Shown: positions 1 to 7,089 of the stretch, piece after piece
Layout: every line of letters starts with the position of its first letter
Position numbering within the stretch: position 1 is the first letter of the stretch
DNA from: an uncultured Pseudomonadota bacterium
Lineage (GTDB): Bacteria; Pseudomonadota; Gammaproteobacteria; CAJXQU01
Direction: 5' to 3'
Assembly: GCA_913058255.1 (NCBI GenBank)
Contig: CAJXQU010000006.1
Span: 85,108 to 149,107, forward strand
Length of the DNA: 64,000 nt
Notes under the pieces: generated by a model
The model's database searches: none
Told to the model about the DNA's origin: nothing
The model's input: the letters and a program-made list of their open reading frames with translations, nothing else
Position numbers and translations under genes: made by a program

Positions 1-64
1 CCATTGCGATCATCATTTCTATTAACGAGAATCCAGCCTGATTTTTTTGAGTATTAAAATACAT
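1..64 (-). CDS. pilW: Minor type IV pilin, PilW-like (partial)
   Basis: Only the first 21 residues are visible, because the frame runs off the left edge. An ATG at 64 starts a short polar leader followed by a class III prepilin site (AGFSLIEMMIAM) with Gly before the cleavage point and Glu at mature position 5. It follows pilV by 23 bases on the same strand, where PilW sits in the common fimT-pilV-pilW-pilX order. The prepilin nature is seen directly. The PilW assignment rests on gene order and is an inference. Confidence 0.6.
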   Translation of the reverse strand, partial: MYFNTQKNQAGFSLIEMMIAM

Positions 65-87
65 TTTGTATATCTCCGAGATAGAAC

Positions 88-618
88 CTAAGGCAAAATG
101 ACGTGCTGAACTGATTTAACTTTAGTTTCATCAGTATTATCGGATTTTAATTCGGTTTCGCTCCAGCTGGCTTGAATGGTATATGTTGATCGGTCAGTGC
201 ATACCGCGTCATTACAGGCAATGGTTAACTGACCATTAGTTAAGAGTGCCTTGACGCCATTGCTACCCATAGCACTACCACCTTGACCACAAGATGCTTG
301 AAAGGTGTCGAATGTTGCCAGCTGAGCAAATGTGCAACTTGCAGGTGAAGATCCCTCGCAAGATGTCACTGTGGTAGCACAGTCCACATTACTAGAATCA
401 AAGCCATCGTAATTCATATTTGCTATGGCCTCAGGGTTCGCGCGCATTCTCTCTGCAATATTTTCAGCTAGATAAGTTGCTTGGGTTCTGGCAAATGAGT
501 TATTGGATTGTTTGATACCCGTCGCCATGAGATGAGCTGTACCTAACAAACCTATCGAAAGAACCATTAACGCGACCAATGATTCAAGTAAGGTAATGCC
601 TTGTTGTGATGTTTTCAT
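88..618 (-). CDS. pilV: Type IV pilus minor pilin PilV
   Basis: A 176-residue protein with a six-residue leader, then a prepilin peptidase site (QQGITLLESLVALMVL) with Glu at mature position 5 and a hydrophobic N-terminal helix. The remainder is a globular, Cys-containing pilin head. The LESLVALMVLSIGLLG stretch is characteristic of the PilV family. Minor pilins of this family form the tip complex that primes type IV pilus assembly in the inner membrane. It lies between fimT (15 bases upstream) and the partial pilW gene, so the three probably form one minus-strand operon continuing past the left edge. Confidence 0.85.
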   Translation of the reverse strand: MKTSQQGITLLESLVALMVLSIGLLGTAHLMATGIKQSNNSFARTQATYLAENIAERMRANPEAIANMNYDGFDSSNVDCATTVTSCEGSSPASCTFAQLATFDTFQASCGQGGSAMGSNGVKALLTNGQLTIACNDAVCTDRSTYTIQASWSETELKSDNTDETKVKSVQHVILP

Positions 619-633
619 ATGAATTCTTAAATC

Positions 634-1149
634 CTAATGAGCCTTGATTCGGCCGACGCCGCTGAGTATTATGCTTTTGCTCTTACTGGCTAGGCTGAGT
701 GATAAAGTCCCTGGCTGTTTCGTTGAACCATTCTCTACAAACGATATAAAGTTAGCCGTAGAAGCATCACCAGAAAGTGTCGTACCTGTAGATAAAGCCT
801 CATGCACCTGAATGGTAGTCTCTGTTGCATCTAGTGCATTATCGTTATCTTCATCAGCAAAGATGAGCCAGCCAGCACTCCAGTCTCCGCTTGTCGTACA
901 GCTGCTTCCATTGGCACTTTTACACATAATCACCTGATGCCCACGTTTAACAGCTTCACTCCGAGTTAACTGCAAAGAGGAAACAAAGTCATTGGAGGTA
1001 CTAGAAATACGACCATTTCGCATCAAGTCTTGAAAGCTCGGCACAGCGACACCGAGTAAAATTCCAGCAATGCCCACAGTGATCATGAGTTCCACTAAGG
1101 TGAACCCGCGTTGATTTTTGTCTAAATTTCTTTTCATAGTCACTAACAT
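634..1149 (-). CDS. fimT: Type IV pilus minor pilin FimT/GspH family
   Basis: A 171-residue pseudopilin. After a basic leader comes RGFTLVELMITVGIAGILLG, the prepilin cleavage site plus hydrophobic helix, followed by a GspH/FimT-type beta domain with the SSTSNDFVSSLQLTRSEAVKRG helix typical of the family. First gene of a likely fimT-pilV-pilW operon. The start is uncertain: ATGs at 1149 and 1137 are both possible and neither has a clear Shine-Dalgarno sequence. The role is minor pilin in pilus tip assembly; an MSHA-type role is also possible because an MshQ-like protein is encoded at 11357-16792. Confidence 0.85.
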   Translation of the reverse strand: MLVTMKRNLDKNQRGFTLVELMITVGIAGILLGVAVPSFQDLMRNGRISSTSNDFVSSLQLTRSEAVKRGHQVIMCKSANGSSCTTSGDWSAGWLIFADEDNDNALDATETTIQVHEALSTGTTLSGDASTANFISFVENGSTKQPGTLSLSLASKSKSIILSGVGRIKAH

Positions 1150-1481
1150 AGTTTTTATTTAATTATGATCAACACCTTAGAGGGCGAGCGGTCATTATTT
1201 GCCGACAAAAGGTTTATTTGTGGTTTTTGAGCCTAACTTTAAGGCGTCATAACACAACAAATATGGTTTATTAGCACAAGCTAGCGGCGAGATCTTATAA
1301 AACTTTAAGCTCTAACTTATTGATTGGTTGATGAAAAATGTTTTCGGAAGGGTGGCGTGTTAAAAAATTAGCTTCTCGGATCTAGCCAACCTGGCTGAAT
1401 CCGAGAAATTTAAAGGCTAGAAAGGGAATGATGAGATGAGGGAGCTTAAATTTATTTGATAATACTTACTTGATTAAATGA
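1150..1481. other. Intergenic region between fimT and pyrD
   Basis: 332 bases without a credible gene. It must contain the promoter of the leftward pilin operon in its left part. Its right part holds the pyrD terminator hairpin (1362-1407). No RNA gene or repeat was recognised in the rest. Confidence 0.5.
1362..1407 (-). terminator. Rho-independent terminator after pyrD
   Basis: Nine-base arms TTCTCGGAT (1373-1381) and ATCCGAGAA (1399-1407) enclose a second stem AGCCA/TGGCT, giving a long hairpin. On the minus strand it is followed within a few bases by TAATTTTTT. It lies 75 bases downstream of the pyrD stop codon and in the right orientation for that gene. Confidence 0.7.
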
Positions 1482-2414
1482 CTAGCCATTTAAGCTCAAG
1501 GTACCGACAAGTTCCGAAATATTGGTCAGTTTGTGTTTCTGTAAATATTCAGAAATACCGTTATTGATCTGCTTGCATACTAAAGGATCATAGAAGAGGG
1601 CTGTGCCTACCCCAACCGCAGACGCACCAGCGATCAAGAATTCGATCGCGTCCTCAGCGGAACAGATCCCGCCTTGGCCTATGATTGGAACATTGTGCTG
1701 CTTTGCGACTTGGTGCACCTGATGAACTTTTAATAGAGCCACGGGTTTGATTGCGGGACCAGAAAGTCCACCCTGATTATTTCCAATAACGGGTTGACGG
1801 GATTCGATATTGATCGCCATCCCCATCAAGGTGTTGATCGCTGCGAAGGCATCAGTACCAGCCTCAATACAACGTCGTGCATTTTCAGCGATATCGGTTT
1901 GGTTGGGAGACAGCTTTGTAATTAGCGGCTTATTCGTCACACGGCGACAGGCTTCAACCACTCGCGCCGACATGTCAGGGTTGTTCCCAAAAGTGACACC
2001 ACCTTCTTTAACATTTGGGCAAGAGATATTGATCTCGATGGCATCGATCGGCGAATCATTAAATAGGCGTGTGACTTCTTCGTACTCTTCTATTGTAGAG
2101 CCTGAAACATTCGCGATGAATTTGGTTTCATCAAAATCTAAGGTTGGTAAGATATTATTGATGACAGCAGCTGTCCCTGGATTTTGTAAACCAATCGCAT
2201 TGATCATTCCTGCGGGTGTTTCAGTGACACGATGGGGTTGATTGCCAGCTCTTGCCGCCAAGGTTGTACCTTTTAAACAAACCGCCCCAACATCACGGTT
2301 GGAAAAGCCTTCAACGCGGGTATACTCTTCTCCGAAACCGACACAACCAGAAAGTAACACGAGTGGTGTGTTGAAATTTAATCCACAAAACTCAGTAGCC
2401 AGATTTTTATTCAT
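1482..2414 (-). CDS. pyrD: Dihydroorotate dehydrogenase, class 1B-like catalytic subunit
   Basis: A 310-residue FMN enzyme oxidising dihydroorotate to orotate in pyrimidine synthesis. The class 1 active-site motif ISCPN with its catalytic Cys is present, as are the substrate loop INAIGLQNPG, the KLSPN lysine segment and the GQGGI and GTALFYDP FMN-phosphate regions near the C terminus. There is no N-terminal membrane anchor, so it is the cytosolic class 1 form rather than the membrane-bound class 2 enzyme usual in gammaproteobacteria. Length and motifs fit class 1B, which normally partners PyrK, but no pyrK is adjacent. Monocistronic, with its own terminator. Confidence 0.88.
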   Translation of the reverse strand: MNKNLATEFCGLNFNTPLVLLSGCVGFGEEYTRVEGFSNRDVGAVCLKGTTLAARAGNQPHRVTETPAGMINAIGLQNPGTAAVINNILPTLDFDETKFIANVSGSTIEEYEEVTRLFNDSPIDAIEINISCPNVKEGGVTFGNNPDMSARVVEACRRVTNKPLITKLSPNQTDIAENARRCIEAGTDAFAAINTLMGMAINIESRQPVIGNNQGGLSGPAIKPVALLKVHQVHQVAKQHNVPIIGQGGICSAEDAIEFLIAGASAVGVGTALFYDPLVCKQINNGISEYLQKHKLTNISELVGTLSLNG

Positions 2415-2487
2415 TTGATTCCTTTGTTATAAAAAAGCACTTAAATTTCGTTCGCTATTGGATAGTCACCAAAATGAACTTCAAAAC

Positions 2488-2952
2488 ATGATACACATTG
2501 TTCTTTACCAGCCGGAAATTCCGCCGAACACAGGGAATATTATACGACTTTGTGCCAACACTGGAGCAAAACTACATCTAATCCATCCTTTAGGTTTTAA
2601 GTTGGAAGATAAAGCTTTGCGTCGCGCAGGGCTTGACTATCATGAGTGGGCCGAAGTTAAACAGCACGACTCCTTTGCAGAATTTATGCAGCAGGCCTCG
2701 CCTAAGCGTCTTTTTGCGCTTTCAACTAAAGGTCAAAGAGTTTACACCGATGTCGAATATAAGTCTGGCGATGTACTGATCTTTGGGCCAGAAACTCGTG
2801 GACTTCCTGATGATATTTTGGAGTCAATTGGACAAGAACAGATCCTACGCTTACCCATGAAAGCAGAAAGCCGTAGCTTGAACCTTTCTAATACCGTGGC
2901 CGTTGTACTTTACAACGCTTGGGCAAATTTGGATTTTCCTGATTCAGTGTGA
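2488..2952 (+). CDS. trmL: tRNA (cytidine/uridine-2'-O-)-methyltransferase TrmL
   Basis: A 154-residue SPOUT-class methyltransferase that methylates the wobble 2'-O of tRNA-Leu isoacceptors. Family motifs are visible: [13 protein letters not shown] near the N terminus, [10 protein letters not shown], and the C-terminal knot segment [16 protein letters not shown]. The ATG at 2488 is chosen over an in-frame TTG at 2458 because it gives the usual TrmL length (about 155 residues) and starts directly at the first beta strand MIHIVLYQP. Divergent from pyrD. Confidence 0.9.
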   Translation: MIHIVLYQPEIPPNTGNIIRLCANTGAKLHLIHPLGFKLEDKALRRAGLDYHEWAEVKQHDSFAEFMQQASPKRLFALSTKGQRVYTDVEYKSGDVLIFGPETRGLPDDILESIGQEQILRLPMKAESRSLNLSNTVAVVLYNAWANLDFPDSV

Positions 2953-3082
2953 TCGATGTCTCTTCAAGCAAAACGGATAAAATTAGCCCTAATCTTTGCT
3001 TGCTCGATAAAAAGCTCTAGAATGGTTAATTCCTGGAGGGGAACATCTTTGCATCTTTCAAGCTTCATTGAAGAATAAATTT

Positions 3083-6007
3083 ATGAACAAATATATCGCG
3101 AAAATGGCACGAGTTACTATGCTGATTATTTGCTTTGCAATAAGTCTTTTTTATATCTCCATTAGTCATGCAGAAAATTCAACTCACCGAGAGTGGATTG
3201 ATGAAATGAAACAACGTGATCGTGGCCCATTCACTCGGTTACGTTGGTTTTGTAAAGATGGCAGTGTGTTAGCGCCGCAACCTTACGCGTGTAGCGATCA
3301 CGGTGGTGGCGTTCAGCATGGTGAATGGAGCAAGCATATCAAAGCACTGAGAGAGCAGGGCTATTTTATAGCGACCTTGCTCGGTGATGAAAGCGCTGAT
3401 CTAATGGCAGAACCCACTCAGGCAGAACCGTTTAGACAACTGTTGATTGAACGGTATTTGATGACTGTTGACAATGGCTGGATTATGCGTAAAGCGCGCT
3501 TCTATCGTGGTTCGATGCAAGCTGAGGATGAAGTTCGAGGGGCAAGGAATGTGCTGCAAAAACTGGTTCAGTCTAAGAAATGGCTAACCGAAGGTTATAC
3601 GACATTAAGAACGAGTGTTAGTGTTTTGCCGCATGGTATTGACACGCCATCGGTATTGAAAATGCGTCAAATAGCGATAGACCTGTCAACGGAAGATGAA
3701 AAATTCTTATTGATCAGAAATAAGATTCATATTTCACCAGATGCATCTGATGCCGAAACGGTAAGAAACTACGCGGCAAAATTAAGTAAAAGCAAAGCTA
3801 ATAAATATATAAAGTTAGCGAACCTTATAGACGAGATCTATGCACGTCCGGCATTGAATTTACCGATCTCTCGTCTATCCAAACGTGTACGTAAAATGCC
3901 AGATATGTCTCGATCATTACGTGATATGTCGGCGCGGTTGATTAGCTCAAGTGATCCCGAAGTTTTGTTTGCGACGACAGCGAATACGATGATGGTGTTG
4001 CGTGATCATATTGTCGATGTGACAAAGGCTGGCGTTCGGTTGGATGTCTTGGATACGAGTGTTTTATTAGAAGCCGAACATTTTGATCTGGGCAGGGAGT
4101 TAATTGCAGATATAAAAAATACCTCACGTGCACAACGTTTGGTTTGGTTAAAAAGTAGCTTGAAAGCAACGTATGGAACAGGTGTTTTATCTCGCCGACA
4201 GTTTGATGCTATGGCGGCCTCTCTGGAACGGTTGGATCAACAAGAAATTGCACTAACAGATTATAAAAAAGAATTAAATTATTTAGCTCGTGTACCGGGT
4301 TGGGCAGGACAAAATCTTCGTGCAAATTTTTATCAGGCATTAAAAAAACTAGCTGAGATTGAGCCTTTAGCAGAACTTTTTATTCAAGATCAATTACGTG
4401 GTGGGCCATTATTATTTTATGTCGATGTGCTCGATTCACTCGTACGTGATGCGAATCAATTAGTTGGCACACAGTCGCAATTATTTGATACTGAAGTTGG
4501 GGCGGGTTTGAGAAGTCTCAACCCAGGATTATCGCGCGGCGTATTGCACCTATCAAGTGTGGGAGGAAATGTTGCAAGTTTTGATCAGAATGGCATTTAC
4601 TTGTTACCTGAAACAGTTGCAGACTTGCCGCCAGTCGCTGGTATTTTAACGGCGGGTGAAGGCAATCCCTTATCTCATGTACAACTGCTTGCCAGAAATT
4701 TAGGCATACCGAATGTTAGTATCGATGAAACTTTAATTGAAAGACTGCGGCCATATGAAAACAAAAAAGTAATTTTAGCGGTAAGTCCCAATGGTGCTGT
4801 TCGTCTGTTTGAAGATGATGGTAGTTATGAGAATATTTTTGCAGAAAAGGTCGCAGAATCAAGTACTACTATTAGACCTGATATGGGTAAGATTGATCTA
4901 GAAAACCTTAACTTCATTCCGTTGAGTGAGTTACGTACAGAACAGTCAGGTGTAACGGTAGGCCCAAAAGCGGCAAAACTAGGCGAGTTATATCACAACT
5001 TTCCAGATTCTGTGGCGAATGGCTTAACCATTCCTTTCTCAGTGTTTAACCAACTATTAAAACAACCTATGCCTGGGGCAGGGAAAAGTGTTTTTTATTG
5101 GATGGTGAGTCAGTATGAGCTCTTGGCTGCAATGCCTGATGGCTCAGACCAACGCGAAAAGGCTGAAAAAGCATTTCGTAAAAAGCTAGATAACTGGATC
5201 GTTAATGCTAACCCTGGTCAAAGTTTTAAGTTGCGACTAGCTCGAGATATGGAAAAAGTTTTTGGTGCAGACGGTAGTTATGGTGTGTTTGTCCGTAGTG
5301 ATACCAATGTTGAAGATCTGCCTAATTTTACTGGTGCGGGTTTGAATTTGACGGTTCCAAACGTTGTCGGATTTGAGAATGTTCTCAAGGCGATTTCGCG
5401 TGTTTGGGCATCACCTTTCTCTACAAGAGCATTCGCTTGGCGTCAGTCACACATGGAGCAGCCAGAGCATGTCTACCCTGCTATTCTGTTAATGCGTAGC
5501 GTACCTGCAGAAAAGTCTGGGGTGATGGTGACACGTGATATTGATACGGGTGATTCTGGTTGGTTATCTATTGCGGTGAATGAGGGTATTGGTGGTGCTG
5601 TGGATGGCCAAGCTGCTGAATCTATTAAGGTTAATCTTGATTCTGGTGAAGTTATATTAATCGCCCAAGCTAGCATGCAAACAAAACGAATCATTGAGAA
5701 GTCAGGTGGGATACGTAAAGTTGCTGTGTCGGGAGCCGAGACAGTTTTAAAAACAGCAGAAATTCAACAATTGATCGAGTTTTCAAAACAAATTCCAGAG
5801 AAGTTTCCAGAGATTATGAATGAAGATGGAACTGCTGGGGCAGCCGATATTGAGTTCGGTTTTCTAGAAGGAAAGTTACAGTTATTCCAAATTAGGCCTT
5901 TCTTAGAAAGTGCCATAGCTCGTAGTAGTGAGTATCTCATCTCTATGGATAAAGAGATGCCCCCCGCCCAACTAGATAGTGTTAACTTGACTCAAATTCC
6001 TCAATAA
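3083..6007 (+). CDS. Exported PEP-synthase-like protein (PEP-utilising His domain plus ATP-binding domain)
   Basis: A 974-residue protein. The ATG at 3083 is preferred to a TTG at 3068. Residues 1-31 look like a signal peptide (basic start, hydrophobic MLIICFAISLFYISI, then SHAEN). About 480 residues of unassigned, mostly helical sequence follow. Near residue 531 is a PEP-utiliser phosphohistidine motif (NPLSHVQLLARNLGIPN). From about residue 627 to the end is a PPDK-N type ATP-binding domain (VRSDTNVEDLPNFTGAG, LQLFQIRPF). The domain order is permuted relative to PpsA/PPDK. The fold and catalytic His are visible. The reaction is unknown, and a periplasmic phosphotransferase would be odd because ATP is absent there. 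Confidence 0.7.
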   Translation: MNKYIAKMARVTMLIICFAISLFYISISHAENSTHREWIDEMKQRDRGPFTRLRWFCKDGSVLAPQPYACSDHGGGVQHGEWSKHIKALREQGYFIATLLGDESADLMAEPTQAEPFRQLLIERYLMTVDNGWIMRKARFYRGSMQAEDEVRGARNVLQKLVQSKKWLTEGYTTLRTSVSVLPHGIDTPSVLKMRQIAIDLSTEDEKFLLIRNKIHISPDASDAETVRNYAAKLSKSKANKYIKLANLIDEIYARPALNLPISRLSKRVRKMPDMSRSLRDMSARLISSSDPEVLFATTANTMMVLRDHIVDVTKAGVRLDVLDTSVLLEAEHFDLGRELIADIKNTSRAQRLVWLKSSLKATYGTGVLSRRQFDAMAASLERLDQQEIALTDYKKELNYLARVPGWAGQNLRANFYQALKKLAEIEPLAELFIQDQLRGGPLLFYVDVLDSLVRDANQLVGTQSQLFDTEVGAGLRSLNPGLSRGVLHLSSVGGNVASFDQNGIYLLPETVADLPPVAGILTAGEGNPLSHVQLLARNLGIPNVSIDETLIERLRPYENKKVILAVSPNGAVRLFEDDGSYENIFAEKVAESSTTIRPDMGKIDLENLNFIPLSELRTEQSGVTVGPKAAKLGELYHNFPDSVANGLTIPFSVFNQLLKQPMPGAGKSVFYWMVSQYELLAAMPDGSDQREKAEKAFRKKLDNWIVNANPGQSFKLRLARDMEKVFGADGSYGVFVRSDTNVEDLPNFTGAGLNLTVPNVVGFENVLKAISRVWASPFSTRAFAWRQSHMEQPEHVYPAILLMRSVPAEKSGVMVTRDIDTGDSGWLSIAVNEGIGGAVDGQAAESIKVNLDSGEVILIAQASMQTKRIIEKSGGIRKVAVSGAETVLKTAEIQQLIEFSKQIPEKFPEIMNEDGTAGAADIEFGFLEGKLQLFQIRPFLESAIARSSEYLISMDKEMPPAQLDSVNLTQIPQ

Positions 6008-6020
6008 AAATAATAACCTA

Positions 6021-6048
6021 TAGATAACCTAGAACGTTGGGTTATCTA
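6021..6048. terminator. Hairpin after the PEP-synthase-like gene
   Basis: Perfect nine-base arms TAGATAACC and GGTTATCTA with a ten-base loop, 13 bases after the stop codon of the upstream gene. The T-run is poor (AGCTTTT), so it is a weak terminator or mRNA-stabilising hairpin. A second inverted repeat (TGAGAAG/CTTCTCA) lies near 6185-6211, in the leader of the PEP-CTERM gene. Confidence 0.45.
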
Positions 6049-6289
6049 AGCTTTTAGAGGGTTACTTAAGCTCTAGATAAAACTTTAACCAATGTACGAG
6101 ACAATCTTTAACAGTTTGCTCTCTTTCGGCAATTGACTCGTAAAGCCTATCCGTTATTAACTGGAACAGATATTTAAAGTGATCCCTGAGAAGTTGGTGA
6201 TTAAGCTTCTCATATCAATTAATAATACAACAGAGTAGCGACTCAGGCTTTATCCAAGAGTGGCTGATATTTATAAATGGAGGGACTTC

Positions 6290-7021
6290 ATGAAAATGAA
6301 TAATATCTTTAAAGTAGTTGTTTTATCCGTTAGTTTGGGCTTAGTCTCTGGTGCTCAAGCAGCAACATATACCTATCAAATAACTAACCCTCATGGGGGC
6401 GATGAAGCTGGCGATATAACTCAATTTTCGACGAGTTATAACTCAGACACACAAGCGTTAAGTTGGCAATCAACATTAACCGAAACAAATGGTGTCATTG
6501 CAAATTCATTCTGGTTAGTTTTGAGTGATGGACCTGATCCGATGATAGATCGGAATGAATATGCCATTTTGTATGGTGATAGTTACTCAGGTAATGTGGC
6601 CGCTTATGTTTACAATGGCTTGAATAGTGGCAGCAGCTGGAATACACCGGGTGAATTTATTCATAACTATGGTGGTGTGTTTGAAACAACGGAGACGAAT
6701 GTTGGTGAACGGACATTTAGTTTTTCGATCGATGCTTCAATCTTGAATAGTTACCTACCAACAACACCGGGAACTAACGATTGGGATGGTGTTCAATTCG
6801 ATGAAACTATTGGTGTTTGGTATCACCCCGCTTATATCGATAAGCCAGCAAGTTTCAATGCTGATGGATCTTTACTAGAGTTTCCTGAAATTGTTTCAGG
6901 TTTTTTTGATCTAAGTGAACAATATACAGTAGCTTCTGTTCCTGAACCAAGTTCTCTTGTCTTAGTTGGTGTTGGTTTGATCGGATTATTCGCTAGACGA
7001 CAATCAAAAAAGTATAATTAG
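6290..7021 (+). CDS. PEP-CTERM sorting domain protein
   Basis: A 243-residue exported protein. The ATG at 6290 follows a TGGAGGG ribosome-binding site, which decides the start against the GTG at 6260. It has an N-terminal signal peptide ending near AQAAT and a middle region without a recognised family. The C terminus carries a complete PEP-CTERM signal: VPEPSS, a hydrophobic helix (LVLVGVGLIGLFA) and a basic RRQSKK tail. In known systems exosortase (EpsH/XrtA) cleaves this signal at the inner membrane to deliver proteins into the exopolysaccharide matrix. No exosortase is in this window, but the PEP-CTERM-linked prsT is the next gene, convergent. Confidence 0.85.
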   Translation: MKMNNIFKVVVLSVSLGLVSGAQAATYTYQITNPHGGDEAGDITQFSTSYNSDTQALSWQSTLTETNGVIANSFWLVLSDGPDPMIDRNEYAILYGDSYSGNVAAYVYNGLNSGSSWNTPGEFIHNYGGVFETTETNVGERTFSFSIDASILNSYLPTTPGTNDWDGVQFDETIGVWYHPAYIDKPASFNADGSLLEFPEIVSGFFDLSEQYTVASVPEPSSLVLVGVGLIGLFARRQSKKYN

Positions 7022-7036
7022 ATTACAATATTTAAG

Positions 7037-7073
7037 CCTCCCTGTTTGAGCCTATAAAGCTAGTATAGGGAGG
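7037..7073. terminator. Terminator hairpin between convergent genes
   Basis: Arms CCTCCCT (7037-7043) and AGGGAGG (7067-7073) lie between the convergent PEP-CTERM gene and prsT. The plus-strand arm is followed by TTCTTTA. It probably serves both genes, though neither side has a strong T-run. Confidence 0.5.
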
Positions 7074-7089
7074 TTCTTTAAGTCCTGAC

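Noticed and set aside
1810..2241. Plus-strand 143-codon frame antisense to pyrD
   Set aside because: It lies wholly inside a clear pyrD gene and its protein has no sensible features.
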